From positions 920,834,235 to 920,898,234 of the forward strand of contig CM066035.1 of assembly GCA_033557465.1 (NCBI GenBank): DNA of 64,000 bases, read 5' to 3'. Below are positions 1-10,362 of this stretch, piece after piece. Position numbers and translations under genes: made by a program. A model generated the notes under the pieces. It saw nothing but the letters and a program-made list of their open reading frames with translations. It did not search any database and was not told the origin of the DNA. This stretch comes from Ichthyophis bannanicus. Lineage: Eukaryota; Chordata; Amphibia; Gymnophiona; Ichthyophiidae. The number at the start of each line of letters is the position of its first letter. The first letter of the stretch is position 1.

Positions 1-1138
1 AATTTTCATTATGTGGGAGCGCAGTTTCCTCTGCTTCAATTTCTGCGCCATATATCTCCCCGCTTTATTTCCCCCCTCAAAAACGTTTTGTCTCAAGAGC
101 TGCATTTGATATCTTGTCCGCCTGCATTTCATTTAACTGGGCTCTTATTGCTAATACTGTACCTGACTTCTATAGGCTCCTGGCCGTCCTTGCGCATCTA
201 GTTCTTCCAGTTCCAACAATTTTACTCTCAGTTCCTTCTCTCTCCCTTCCTTTTTCGCGCCCCCCATTTAATCAAAATTCTTCGCACTACTGTCTTATAC
301 CCATCCCATACTCCTCCCCATGCTACCTCCCCATTATCATTCCATTTAAAGTATTCCCTGGTTTCCCTCTCTATTTCCTGTCGGACCTTCTCATCCTCTA
401 ATAAGGATTCATTAAGTCTCCAAAACTGTATACCTTTCCCCTCCCCCTCCAGTGTCAATCAAACCTGCACAGGGGCATGGTCTGACCATGTAATTGAATC
501 CATTTCCTCCCCCTTGATCCGTCCCCCCATCTCTTTTGAAACCCAGATAGCATCTGTTCTAGAGTATGAGCCATGAACTGGTGAAAAGGAAGAGAATTGT
601 CACTTCCCTGGATGCTGGAATCTCCAAGCATCAATCAAACAATGTTGCGTTACAAAACCTCGATACCTCATCCTATCCGCACTCTTACCCTCTCTTTTCC
701 CTGTCGCATCTCTGGCGGGATTCCATGTTAAATTGAAATCTCCTCCACATATTAAATTTCCCTCACCCAATTTCCCCACCTCCTCATTCAGTTTTGTCCA
801 GAATTCACCTTGCACCCCTGTGGGCGCATATACATTTACTATACAATACCATTCATTCCCCACTTTTAACCGCATTAACACATATCGCCCCGTTTTATCC
901 CTGACCACAGTGTGCAATAACATCTTCAACTTTGTATTTATCAAAATGGCCCCCCCCCCCTTTTTTTCTTTTCCACCATATCGGAGGCATGTACACATAT
1001 TCCATATCCCCTGGGCTTAACCAGGTACTCTGTCGCCCTTGTCAAGTGCGTTTCTTGTATAAGCACTACCGCTGCTTTTTGGCGTATTATTTCTTTAAAC
1101 AATTTTTGTCACTTAAATGGTGAATTGAGCCCTTTCAC
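1..1138 (-). pseudogene. L1-clade LINE ORF2, endonuclease part (runs off window start)
   Basis: Read on the minus strand this is the N-terminal apurinic-like endonuclease of an L1 ORF2 protein, the enzyme that nicks target DNA for target-primed reverse transcription. The IQETHL motif lies near 1075, GGDFN near 745, and SDHAPV near 485 closes the domain; the post-endonuclease region (WRLNESLLEDE) continues to about 228. The frame breaks near 590-600 and again before 458, so the copy is dead. The reverse transcriptase would lie left of the window. It belongs with the ORF1 pieces at 1700-1895, 9588-10202 and 16466-16732, which run in the same strand and order. Family assignment is by motif recognition. 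Confidence 0.85.
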
Positions 1139-1185
1139 ATTTAGTGATACTATTGTTAACTCACCCGCAAGTTGCGTTCTCTCCC

Positions 1186-1640
1186 TTCTCACTTGTCCCG
1201 CCTCTCCCTCCCCTCCCTCCACCCTAGCTCTTGTCCCCACTTCCCCCCTCTCTCCTCCCTTCCCCTGCCAACCCCCCTCCCTCCCCCCCTAACCCGTCCC
1301 AGCCTCCACAAGGGAGACTTGACTTCCATTAGTAGTGACTGCCTCTCAGACCGCCGTCTGCTTCTATCCCACTATTCCACCTCCCCCTGCTTTCTCAACC
1401 CTCTCCTCTCCTTCCCTACCCTCCCCACCCCGTCTTGCTCCGCCTCTAACACTCCCCCCTTAACCCCCCTGCGCCCCGTTAACCTTATCACTCCTTCCCC
1501 TTACCACCCTCTTACCTACCCCAACCCCCCATTTGTTGTGATGCAAATTATTCACATACCCCGAACCCTCCTCTCTCTCCCTTCCCCTTCTACCCTTCAC
1601 CTTCCCCTCCCCTTCCTCCGTCTGACAAGACTGCATGTAA
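1186..1640. repeat. Pyrimidine-rich tract in the L1 ORF1-ORF2 interval
   Basis: The plus strand is dominated by runs of C and T with few purines, so the L1 transcript strand is GA-rich here. It lies between the ORF1 tail and the ORF2 start of the same minus-strand L1. Open frames across it are low-complexity artefacts. Confidence 0.6.
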
Positions 1641-1699
1641 ATCACTGAACAATGTCCCACACTGTTTTTAACTGTTGAGACTTCTGTTATCAAGCTGCA

Positions 1700-1895
1700 C
1701 CGTTGCTTCCGGCTCATCCGATATCCTTCTCTGCCGCTTTCTCTATCTGGCTTCCCTTGGTCAACCTTGCTGGCCTCCGTCCCCCGGGCTGGAGCTCTGT
1801 GCCATCTCGTATCAGTCGTTCTGACTCCAGCCATTGCAGGATTCTGTATGTTGTCTTGACCCCCTGGAATGTTAGTCAGTCCCAAATCTCGGAGG
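1700..1895 (-). pseudogene. L1 ORF1 C-terminal tail, cut off by a hAT MITE
   Basis: This minus-strand stretch follows on from the ORF1 RNA-binding protein at 9588-10202 once the hAT element and DIRS-A between them are removed; the 8-bp duplication of the hAT marks the join. It encodes a short, charged, low-complexity tail, as expected at an L1 ORF1 end. The exact stop is uncertain. It is recognised by position and order more than by motifs. Confidence 0.55.
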
Positions 1896-1987
1896 CACTG
1901 TTCCCTCTAAGCTGTGCGCATGTGCGCGCACACACACCTCGCCGAGCGAGCGCACATACTTTACAACAGAGTGCACAAAAATTACGG
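1896..1987. mobile_element. hAT-like MITE, left part
   Basis: The left end reads CACTGTTCCCTCTAA and the right part (9312-9587) ends TTAGAGGGAACTTTG, an imperfect terminal inverted repeat. The 8-bp sequence CTCGGAGG is at 1888-1895 and again at 9588-9595, the target duplication length typical of hAT transposases. Removing DIRS-A gives a 368-bp element with no coding capacity, so it is non-autonomous. It contains alternating purine-pyrimidine sequence (GTGCGCGCACACAC) near 1921-1935. Confidence 0.75.
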
Positions 1988-2121
1988 TTCCTTATCGTTC
2001 CTCCAGTTTAGTCCTCCACCTTTGGGTAGTGCACCTCCTCCTGCAGCTTGGAGACTGGACCAATCAGAATCTTCCCCTCACTGGATGTAGCATGCTGCAA
2101 CTCCCATCAGCCCCCAGTGTG
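1988..2121 (+). repeat. DIRS-A left inverted terminal repeat
   Basis: It begins TTCCTTATCG, the start shared with DIRS-E, and is the reverse complement of 9162-9270 with no differences seen over the common core. It contains GCAACTCCCATCAGCCCC near 2097, which recurs reversed in the right repeat. Confidence 0.85.
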
Positions 2122-2159
2122 TCCAGTCTCCATGCAGCAGGAGGACTTAGTGAGCCTAG

Positions 2160-3190
2160 GTGCTGGGCTCACTGGAGGATTTGTTAAGGAGCAGGCTAGA
2201 TAGTTTAAAGGGGACAATTTTTGTTTTGAATTGTTTTCCATTCTTTTCACTTATTAAACTTCTATTTGTTTCCAGTGGTTCAGCTTATAGTGGAGCCGTC
2301 TTTAAGGACAAGAGTGTCCACCTATATGGGAGGTCTGTCTAGCGGTCACGGTCCTGTCAAGCCTCTTAGGCTTTTAATTTGGCGGTATCTTTCTGCAGGC
2401 TCTCTGCTCCTTGACAGTTCGGGGCAGAGCTCCTTTTCCGGCGAACCACCCGATGGCTGCAGTGCCTCTAGCTGCGGCCTTAGCAGTCTGTACGGCTCAC
2501 TGGAGCATCAGCCTAGGATAGTGTTTTCCCTTTTATTTTGATCCTCTTACAGTTCTTTTATATTTTTTATTCTTCAGTGCTGCCCTTTAAAAAAAACAAA
2601 ACAAAAAAAACAGTTTTGAGTCGGCACCTTCCTATCTTTGACGGTGGAAGGGCTGTGGGTTCATTTTGCAGATCTCTCCCCCTGGACTGGGCGGGGGAGA
2701 ACTCTGATGCGAGAGCGAAGCAAGCCTGGCCTGTCGCTGACAGGAGCTGGGGGCACGAAGGCAGGAGGCTCACCGACGGTTACTGCTCTGCCTACAGCAG
2801 TACCGCGGGCTTGGGCTCGTTGCAGATTCCCGGCGAGAGGTAAGTTCCTGAGCTTGCACCTCTCGCTTTAATTTGGGACAGCAGTCTGTTTTCGTCGACG
2901 GGGAGGCATACGGCGGTTTTGGTCCTGGCTTCCCGCGTTGTTTTTGGCGCCCTTTTGGGATGTGCGCCGATAGCGTCGGCCATTTTAGGGCTGCAAGGTG
3001 CATCATGTGCTGAGCTCCGGGCCGTGGTGTGGAGGCTGAGCTTTCGACATGGTGGCTCTGCGTGTTGTTTTTATTTTACTTTCGATTTTTCTTTGTCCCT
3101 TTTTGAAGCTCCGAAGGTAATTGTCCATCCTTTCGCTGGGGCCACTTCATTGGGTTTCTTTTTTCCATTGGGTTTCCTTGCAAAATTAAA
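2160..3190 (+). promoter_or_regulatory. DIRS-A 5' leader with YY1-like site
   Basis: This GC-rich stretch occupies the place of the leader between left repeat and gag in DIRS-B, E and G. It contains GTCGGCCATTTT at 2975-2986, matching the YY1-like core found in the other lineage I copies. It ends in an AT-rich stretch with ATAAATAAAT near 3190, beyond which similarity to DIRS is lost. Promoter activity is inferred from position only. Confidence 0.45.
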
Positions 3191-3779
3191 TACATAAATA
3201 AATGAACATGGAAGCCCAAAACGGCACGGGAGCTTCTAGCTGCTGACACGGCGGGGCGGCTGCAGACTGCGGAATGGTAGGGAGGTTCAGTCTCCTCCAT
3301 CTACTATCGGAACTTAGCCTATACCTAAATCCAGCCTTTGTCGGCCCGGGGTATGACTGGTTCCTTCTGGGTGCTTTATGCTATTATCTCGGCAAATCCT
3401 GTTAAGCAAATGTTAGGTTGTAAAGCAGCCCTGAGCGGTATGCATAACTCAACTGTGATCGGCAGCAGTGGAAAGCAGCAGCAACGCTCTACTATGTAAA
3501 GCCATACGTGTTTTATTTAAAAAAAAAAAAAAAGAATATATGTCACAGCTATGATGAGAGAGATTCCGAGAAGCAGAATTACTGGGATCAGTCCTGCCTC
3601 ATAAGGCCCACGGTATTAAAGCCGGGGAGCTGCTTTCTAGAGGGCAGGTGTGCTTTCGCTTTAACATTTGGCTTGCAGCCGGTGCTACAGGTTTCAGTTA
3701 CTCGTGGGAATAAGGAAATGGGGAAGCCTATAGGGCATAGGAGAGATGTTGGTCCCGTATCAGAGGAATGCTGATAAAA
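3191..3779. other. Unassigned DIRS-A cargo before the Penelope-like gene
   Basis: No coding sequence is recognised. There are A-runs at about 3518-3533 and 3778-3792, the second directly before the Penelope-like frame, so this may be a patchwork of insertions. Short open frames here have no recognisable motif. Confidence 0.4.
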
Positions 3780-5002
3780 AAAAAAAAAAAAAGAGCATAC
3801 GTCTTATGGGATGCCAATACTCCCTTCCTATGGCAGCATTTGAGGAACAATACCTTTATTCCTCTGCATATTTTCAACACATAACATTTTGGAAACGATT
3901 CTTAGATGACATTTTTTTCCTATGGGTTGGGACTTTGGATGGATTACAGAGTTTTTTAGCTTGGCTGAATGGTTTAAACTCTCATCTGACATTTACAGCT
4001 CATATTGATGACTGCCAGATCAATTTTCTTGACATTACGATATATAGGGAGGAGGGTCATTTCCGCACTTCGTTATATCGGAAACCAACTCAACGTAATA
4101 GCTTACTGCAATATCATAGCTTCCATCCCGGTCCACTGAAAAAAGGTTTACCATATGGTCAGTTTCTTAGGTTGCAGAGAATATGTTCATCAATGCAGGA
4201 TTTTAAGTTACATGCAAAAGAGTTATGTACTCGTCTTTTTGAGAGAGGTTACCCACCCAAGGTGATCAAATTGGCTTACTGTCGTGCATTATAAACGCAT
4301 CGCGAATGGCTACTGTCTGAACAACGATCTGTTAGAGATGAAGAACAAGCCTCTCCAACGATGGTGGGCATTTTACCTTATATGAGCTCTAGTACTGGAG
4401 TAGTTAACATTCTCCGCAAACACTGGCCTATTTTGCATTTACATCCTTGCTTCCAAAAACCCCTCATGATAGCTTTCACACGGGGAGCAAATTTGGGAGA
4501 TTTATTGGCATGTTCTGCAGTTGCAGAGGATCGACCCCCTTTACCTGTCACTCCACATGGGGGTCACACTGAGTGTGGTAACTGCATCTATTGTTCTTCG
4601 ACGATGACGGGAGTAGAATGGACCTGCCCGAGAACGGATCAGCAATTTCGACGGCGATGGGAAACGAACTGCAATTCGAGTTTTGTCGTATACTTAATTC
4701 ACTGTCCATGTCCTTTTGTCTATGTGGGCAGAACAACTCGAAAAATTAAACAGCGATTAAGTGAACACGCGTCCCGACTTCGCCAGGAGATAATAACAGC
4801 TCCAATAGTTGAACATTGTTTAACAACTGGCCACACTTTTCAAGATTTACGGTGGTCAGTCATTGACCATATTCCTTTGGATCCACGTGGTGGGAATCGT
4901 ATAAATAAATTGCAGAGTTGTGAACAACGTTGGATTTTTCATTTATGGACGGTATCTCCTGAAGGTCTTAACAAAGAGATTGATTGGCTCAGTGTTTCTT
5001 GA
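3780..5002 (+). pseudogene. Penelope-like element: RT C-terminus plus GIY-YIG endonuclease
   Basis: One frame encodes the end of a Penelope reverse transcriptase followed by a GIY-YIG nuclease. The RT part carries FLDD (3899-3910), the metal-binding motif, then NFLDITIYR and SLYRKPT, typical of Penelope RT palm and thumb. The nuclease part has VVYLIHCPC and YVGRTTRKIKQRL with a Cys-rich CGNCIYC segment before it. The frame is the same before and after a single TAA stop at 4292-4294. The 5' part with the early RT motifs is absent and an A-run abuts the start, suggesting truncation. Canonical Penelope elements use both domains for target-primed insertion. The copy lies inside DIRS-A. Confidence 0.85.
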
Positions 5003-5400
5003 TGCCACCGGTGATTCCCGGGTTTCCCCTGGTTGGTGGGGTGATCCTGGTGTTTCATTGGTGAGCCAAAATGATTGTCAGCAAGTTACAGCCATTCTGC
5101 GAAAGATCAGACCCTTTTGAAGGAAACAGCTGATTTTGGCGTTTCAAAGACTGATGAATTCGATAACAGCAGCACTTGACACAGGGTTCTCGACCCGAAA
5201 CGTGCACGTTGTGCCTGAGCGTGCCTGCAAAGTCTGCAATTTAACAATCTTCAGTTAAGTAAAAAAATTTTCAAAGTTTTATAATAAAATGGATGTGACT
5301 GTGTGGTGGACATAGTTTTGATACAATGTCCCTTTCCTGAAAACATCCGACAAAGAGAAAGCAAAAAATTTTTGGTTTTTCGGGGGGTTTAGTTTGGTGA
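5003..5400 (+). other. Penelope-like 3' untranslated region (probable)
   Basis: Non-coding sequence directly after the Penelope stop. It holds a GTGCACGTTGTGC near-palindrome around 5202-5214 and an AATAAA near 5282. The boundary with the surrounding DIRS-A cargo is not visible. Confidence 0.4.
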
Positions 5401-8279
5401 TTTTACCCAGTTAATACTCCCTTCCCGGCAGTGCCTTTCTGCTCAGTCACTACCCTGACACGTCTTTGACTTGCTATCTTTCCTTCTGACAGCCAAGCAG
5501 AGTAAAAGATAACTCCTATCCGCTATTCATTTCTTTTTAGAAGGTAGGACTGTGCCTACAGGCAGGTCTCATCAAAGAACTGTCGTGGGAAAGTATGGTA
5601 CACTTTGACTTTGGGTGTCACTACTGAGTATCCCTGTCGTCGCCCTACCGTGTGCTTTCGCGTTTGAATGCCGCTAAGCTTGCTACTCACAAGGGTTACC
5701 AAACGAGGCTTCGGATACCAGGACATCGGTGGCAGTAACAACTAACCGTCTAGAGACAGATCTGCTTGGCAAGCCTCTCAAAACATTAGCAAGAGTAGTG
5801 AGGAGTGTTTTTAGCGGTTCGGACAGGGAGCTGCGGGCAGGAGTATACATGGTTCAAGTACCCCCTGAGGGCAGCACTCTCAGGCCATGGGGACTGGGAT
5901 TTTTAGTCCTACAGGCACTCCTTGTGGTCTTGGGCAGGTCACTTCACTCTCCATTGCCCATGTTTTCCTGCAAGTATTAGCATAAGGTGTCTACAGACCC
6001 CTTGGGTTACAGGTATCCCCCCATTGGCCGCTTGACTCGGTGGAGGGATGCTCTAAATACAGCTACATAGAATACATAAAGGAGAAGCTCTCAATGAGTA
6101 CCTCACGGTCTTTACAGGAGTGTTGCTTAGCGTGGTCACAGCTGTTAGGCCGGAACACGGCCATGTACTCTATTTATAGCCAGTAGCACGAGATTTTCTT
6201 TTCCCAGAAAGGGCCAAACTACATATGTCATGAGGGGCAGCGGAGTCCGCCCCGTTATCAAGCTCCCCTCCCCCCCTTTTTTCCCTTTGATGGCCTCTTT
6301 AGGTTTCTAGCGTCTTCCGGGCAGTGGCAGGACGCGGGCGCAGAGCCCTCGAGTCTCGGGTGCAGTGGCAGCCGTTTGGCTTCGGAAGGCCTTGTTTTTT
6401 CCGGTAGGACTCGGCTGCATAGCACGTGGCTCAGGCGGTTGGGTGTACCTCTACCAGCTAATCTTCCCGGGATCTATTACCCATCTAAGTATATAGGGTA
6501 TGAGAGAACTGTAGAGTGGTAAGGGGTAACCAGTGCTCGAAAACCTTGTGTACCAAGCTAATCCTGTAGAAAACTGAGAGACAATGCTTTCTAACATAAG
6601 GGGGTAACCTGTTCGGTAACTTTAACATGATTGGCTAATTGAATGGTTATATCTATGAAGCCCTCAAATTGCTGCAAACCATTGCAAAATTATTGTAAAC
6701 TTGTTACAGTGGTCTTAACTTGATGGAATGGGGGTATGGACCATTGTAGGTAATGCTTTTCCAGCCTCTAAAAAGACCCAAATTGATCTAATACAACAGT
6801 TTACAAAGCATGCTTTACGCTTAGCAGACGTCTGTGTATTAAATCTAAACTCAGAATCCAGCTGACAGCCCAGAATTTTGACAGAATTGACAAGCAGGAA
6901 CTGATGTCCTGCTCGGCTAGGAGAAAGAGTTGATGTGCCTTTGAAGGCTTAAGCTGTCTCGGAGCCAATATAGTCAATTCATTGATCATCTTTGAAACGC
7001 TCTGCCTTCCCCCCTCGCCCCCACTAAGTCTCGGTGACTGGATGGGAGAGGCCAGTGGACTGAGAAATAAATAATAGGGGAGAGAAGATGAAGCTCTGGG
7101 GGACGCTACAATGCAGATGGTGATGTGGAGTGTACTGGGAACCGTGGGGAACACGAAAGGTTTGAGGTGTTCGGAGTGTGCCTAAACATCTAAGCCCATC
7201 ACAGCGGCTTTCCTGCATTTAGGCGTTCCCTGACCTCATTTAGTAGAGCAAGAAGACAGTTTTTCCCTAAAGCCAAACTGGCATGGATATCGGACATTTG
7301 TTTTTTTTGTTTTTCCTCAGTGACATTGTAGTTGCAATAATACTTTTTACAAGAATTTTGGCAGCAAATGGATCATTTGCTAGTTCTCCAGGATGAAGGG
7401 AGAGTTTTTAATGATGGAACAGTTGACTGCTTCTTCCAAAGTCTTGAGAACATTTCCATTTAAAACTTGCCTCAAGCTCTAGGCCGCACTGCGTCGTAGG
7501 AGCCAGCCACTGGGTCATAGGGTCAGGCGCGGCCGGTTACTTCGGAGACAGAGACTTTGTGGAGCTTCCATTCATAGGGATGTGAGAGTTGCCCCGCTTT
7601 GTGGTCCGGTATCCTATTTCCTAGGATAGCCAATTCTGGCCTCAGGATCCTACCTAGTTTCCAAAAGGACGTGTAGGCTACCCAAGGCGTGTAGCAGGGC
7701 AAGCGGTGGTTGCCGTTCTACACGTGGTTACGGGTTCCATTGCCGGTTATTCGGATGTAACGTTCTTTTGGGTTGTGTTAGTGGCAGGGCATAAATGAAT
7801 AAATAACTGCATAAATAGCTAAATATAGGTATGTATCTGTTATATTTGTCAGCTTCTCGCTCGTCAAAGGTTATGGACTTTCCTTCCAGGGGTTTGGCCA
7901 AAACTTTATTTCACTCTGCTCCTTTCGAGGGTCTTTTCCCACACGACTCTTCGAGGGCGCAAGAGACCCAGGGGTCAATCTCAGATTGAAAATGCGAGTG
8001 ATACACAGGGCGTTGCAGGCGTTCGTAGCTCGGGGGTCCAGTCGAGCGGTGCGGTTAGGTACTGCGCTTCTCTGGGCAGGTCTGTTCTGTGTCCAGCGTG
8101 ATGTGTTCTCTTTCCCTCCTGACTTTTCCGCTTGGTATGGCGGGAAGTCGATAGAGCGCTATTGATCTCTCTATTTAAGTTTCGGTCACGGGTTTGGGGC
8201 GTAAGGTGAAATTCGTGGTGGCCTGTCACTCGACGAGGGAAATTTCAGAGTAACAGGCTCTTTCCTTCTAAGGTCCATT
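5401..8279. other. Unidentified internal region of DIRS-A
   Basis: About 2.9 kb with only short open frames and no recognisable domain on either strand. Moderately GC-rich parts alternate with AT-rich ones such as 6540-6760 and 7310-7460. There are A/T-rich ATAAATGAATAAATAA runs near 7787. It may be captured host sequence, heavily decayed DIRS gag-RT, or both; I cannot tell by eye. Confidence 0.4.
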
Positions 8280-8737
8280 TCTTTTTATCTTTGGACAGGG
8301 GGTGCGTCGTCTGGTTTCTTTGGGCTGCCCAAAGGTTCTCTTCCCTGTCATTCGCATCAAACCGGGTGGCTTACAGTTTTGCGAGCGACAGGTGGTCTGG
8401 ATTCTGGTGGACGCTGAAATCCGTTGGACATAAGATGGGTATTGCGTTGCCCTTCGGCGGTGTTCGAGCCTTTCGCGATGCTAATCATCAGTGGTGGATG
8501 CATCCGTTTCCAGGTCTTTGCGGAGATAGTCCTTTCGGGTTGCAGGTGGCAGGAGCGTCCGCTTCCTGTGAGATATTGAGGGATTGTTCTTGGAGAGCGC
8601 GAGTGACGTCCTGGGCAGTGCTCCGACTTGTTTCCCCTCTGTAGTTTGGTGCGGGCGGTGTTGGAGGCAAGGGCTGCCTGTATTGGGTCCCCAAAGTTGT
8701 GTGCCGGCTGGTTGGATCCCTCCCGTTGGTACTGCTC
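8280..8737 (+). pseudogene. DIRS-A decayed recombinase C-terminus (tentative)
   Basis: The stretch before the ICR resembles the end of the YR gene of lineage I copies. GACGTCCTGGGCAG at 8605-8618 parallels the codons after the catalytic HSTR box in DIRS-E and B, and GGATCCCTCCCGTT then ACTGCTCTGATACATCC parallels their 3' end. No frame stays open and the catalytic residues cannot be placed. The match is by eye and weak in the middle. Confidence 0.4.
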
Positions 8738-8746
8738 TGATACATC

Positions 8747-8850
8747 CCAAAGGTGGAGGACTAAACTGAAGGAACGATAAGGAAATCGAAATTACACTTA
8801 CCTGGTAATTGTAGTTCCTTGAGTGACGACAGTTTAGTCCTCCTTCCCGC
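8747..8850. repeat. DIRS-A internal complementary region
   Basis: Its left half is the reverse complement of the left terminus (CCTCC...TTCC) and its right half is the reverse complement of the right terminus (AAATCGAAATTACACTTACC onward). It therefore records the sequence of the circle junction, reading CGATTTCCTTATCG in element sense. ACTTACCTG at 8796-8804 is the reversed splice-donor motif of the right end. Confidence 0.85.
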
Positions 8851-9161
8851 CCTACATTTCAACGGTCAGCTCAGCACAGGTTCGGAAATGCGTGGCGCAG
8901 TTGCGGGAGAGGGTTTACACGTTAGGCTCAGATACCTTCCCTTTTGGATTGCTCTCTTCGGCCTACGTCCGGGTTTTCGGGCTAGGCGGGAAAGGCCAGC
9001 TTTCTGGAAAGGCTCTTGGTCTTCGGTTTAGCGGCATGTTCCTGTCTTCCTCAGGATGCTGGGTTTTTCTTTAAAAAAAAACCAAAAAAAAACGGAATGA
9101 AAGTTAGCTCCTTACTGGTTGTTTTCTTGAGTCTGCTTTGTCAATAGGTCACTGGGGGCTG

Positions 9162-9312
9162 ATGGGAGTTGCAGCATGCTACATCCAGTGAGGGGAAGAT
9201 TCTGATTGGTCCAGTCTCCAAGCTGCAGGAGGAGGTGCACTACCCAAAGGTGGAGGACTAAACTGTCGTCACTCAAGGAACTACAATTACCAGGTAAGTG
9301 TAATTTCGATTT
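9162..9312 (-). repeat. DIRS-A right inverted terminal repeat
   Basis: It mirrors the left repeat and extends beyond it by the right-end-specific CAGGTAAGTGTAATTTCGATTT. The conserved CTTTGTCAATAG lies just before it at 9136-9147, as in DIRS-B and G. The element ends at the TT of 9311-9312. Confidence 0.85.
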
Positions 9313-9587
9313 CTGATTCTGATAGAAAACAACACAGACGTCTTAATACTTAAAAGTTGTGATTGTAATTACTAGAAATTTTCTGCTTCATTTAGTAATC
9401 GTCTATTTTCATTTAATTTGATTAAAATCAATGTGGTATACATACTGTATTCTGACGTGTAGTCAAATTTTAAAGTATATAACTCTGAGTGTCGTTATGT
9501 GGCACACAAAAATTTAACCTTCCTTCAAAAGCTGCACAGCTGATATTTTATGTGCACACAGCCTACAGAAAATTAGAGGGAACTTTG
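9312..9587. mobile_element. hAT-like MITE, right part
   Basis: The remainder of the MITE split by DIRS-A: AT-rich non-coding sequence ending in TTAGAGGGAACTTTG, followed by the second CTCGGAGG duplication at 9588-9595. Confidence 0.75.
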
Positions 9588-10202
9588 CTCGGAGGGCTCC
9601 CCAGGTTTCCTCGCTAGCCTTCACCTTTCTCGTCCTACCGTTCACAGTTATGAGTAGGCTGAAGGGATACAGCCATTTATATCGCAGCCTCGCCTTCCTC
9701 AAATAGGTTGTCACCTCCTTCATCTCTCTACGTCGCTGTAATGTTCCCAGGGATAGGTCTTGAAAGAGCTCCACTTTGTGTCCTTCCCACTGGAACTGTC
9801 CCCTTTTCCAAGCTGCCTTCAACAGGTTTTCTTTGGTCTGGAAAGAGTGCAAACACACCACAATTTCTCTTGGTCGGTTATCACATATGGGCCCCAGCCC
9901 CCTATGAGCTCTCTCAATTTGCAGAGACTCACTCTCCCCAGTCTCTTCCATGGCTGCTTCTTGTAACAGTGCTCCAAACATTTTTTAATGACTTCTTCAT
10001 AGTTTTGATATTGGGGACCCTCTGGTAGACCTCTCACTCTGAGATTACTTCTCCTTGAGTGATCCTCTAGATCCTCTGCCTTCTCCTTCATTTCTTCTTG
10101 GGTGTGCTTTAACTCAGTCCATCCTTTTTGCAGCTCCTCTAATGCCCCCCCCCCCCTGCTGTTCCAACTGGGTTTCTGCTTCTTCAACCTGGTTTCCCAG
10201 GT
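9588..10202 (-). pseudogene. L1 ORF1 protein, coiled-coil end and RNA-binding domain
   Basis: Minus-strand reading gives the L1 ORF1p core: a charged coiled-coil (ELQKGWTELKHTQEEMKE), then LEDHSRRSNLRVRGLPEG, the start of the RRM-like domain, and RPREIVVCLHSF, LFQDLSLGTLQRRREM and LRYKWLYPFSL of the C-terminal domain. ORF1p coats L1 RNA as a chaperone. A frame change lies near 9970-9985. A run of C at 10147-10156 on the plus strand is probably another lesion. The hAT MITE interrupts it at 9588 and the SINE with DIRS-B at 10203. Confidence 0.85.
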
Positions 10203-10225
10203 CTATTATTTATTTAACATTTCTT
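10203..10225 (-). mobile_element. tRNA-derived SINE, 3' tail part
   Basis: The short AT-rich TATTATTTATTTAACATTTC is the tail of the SINE whose body resumes at 16195 after DIRS-B. Joining the two gives the usual run from a TATTT-rich tail into ATATACCGCCTTTC. Confidence 0.6.
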
Positions 10226-10362
10226 CCTTAGCGTCCCTCTAGTCCAGTCCCGGAACCATAGAGTTGTGAACCTCCACCAGCAGCTTTGGAGACTGAACAT
10301 CTTCATCTCTTTGATCATCCAGCTATATGCAGCCCCAAGGACCGCCCACACATCAGTATCTC
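10224..10362 (+). repeat. DIRS-B left inverted terminal repeat
   Basis: Reverse complement of about 16035-16170 with only a couple of differences by eye (for example CCAGTCCCGG against the CCGCCCCGG form). The start TTCCTTAGCGTCCC matches the ICR left half. Confidence 0.85.

Larger units (their letters stand above)
1988..9312 (+). mobile_element. DIRS-A: non-autonomous lineage I DIRS retrotransposon
   Basis: The ends are long inverted repeats, apparently identical from 2004-2121 to 9162-9270 when read by eye. An internal complementary region at 8747-8850 spells the right end joined to the left end, the hallmark of DIRS elements that insert from a circle by tyrosine recombinase. The host hAT MITE reads flank-TT-element-TT-flank with no other duplication. 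The leader resembles other lineage I copies, but no gag, RT-RNase H or intact recombinase is present. In their place lie a Penelope-like gene and several kilobases I cannot identify. With near-identical ends and no enzymes it probably moved using proteins of another copy. Confidence 0.8.

Noticed and set aside
1172..1648. Coding frame rich in Pro, Ser and Leu
   Set aside because: Low-complexity pyrimidine tract inside an L1; an artefact of composition.
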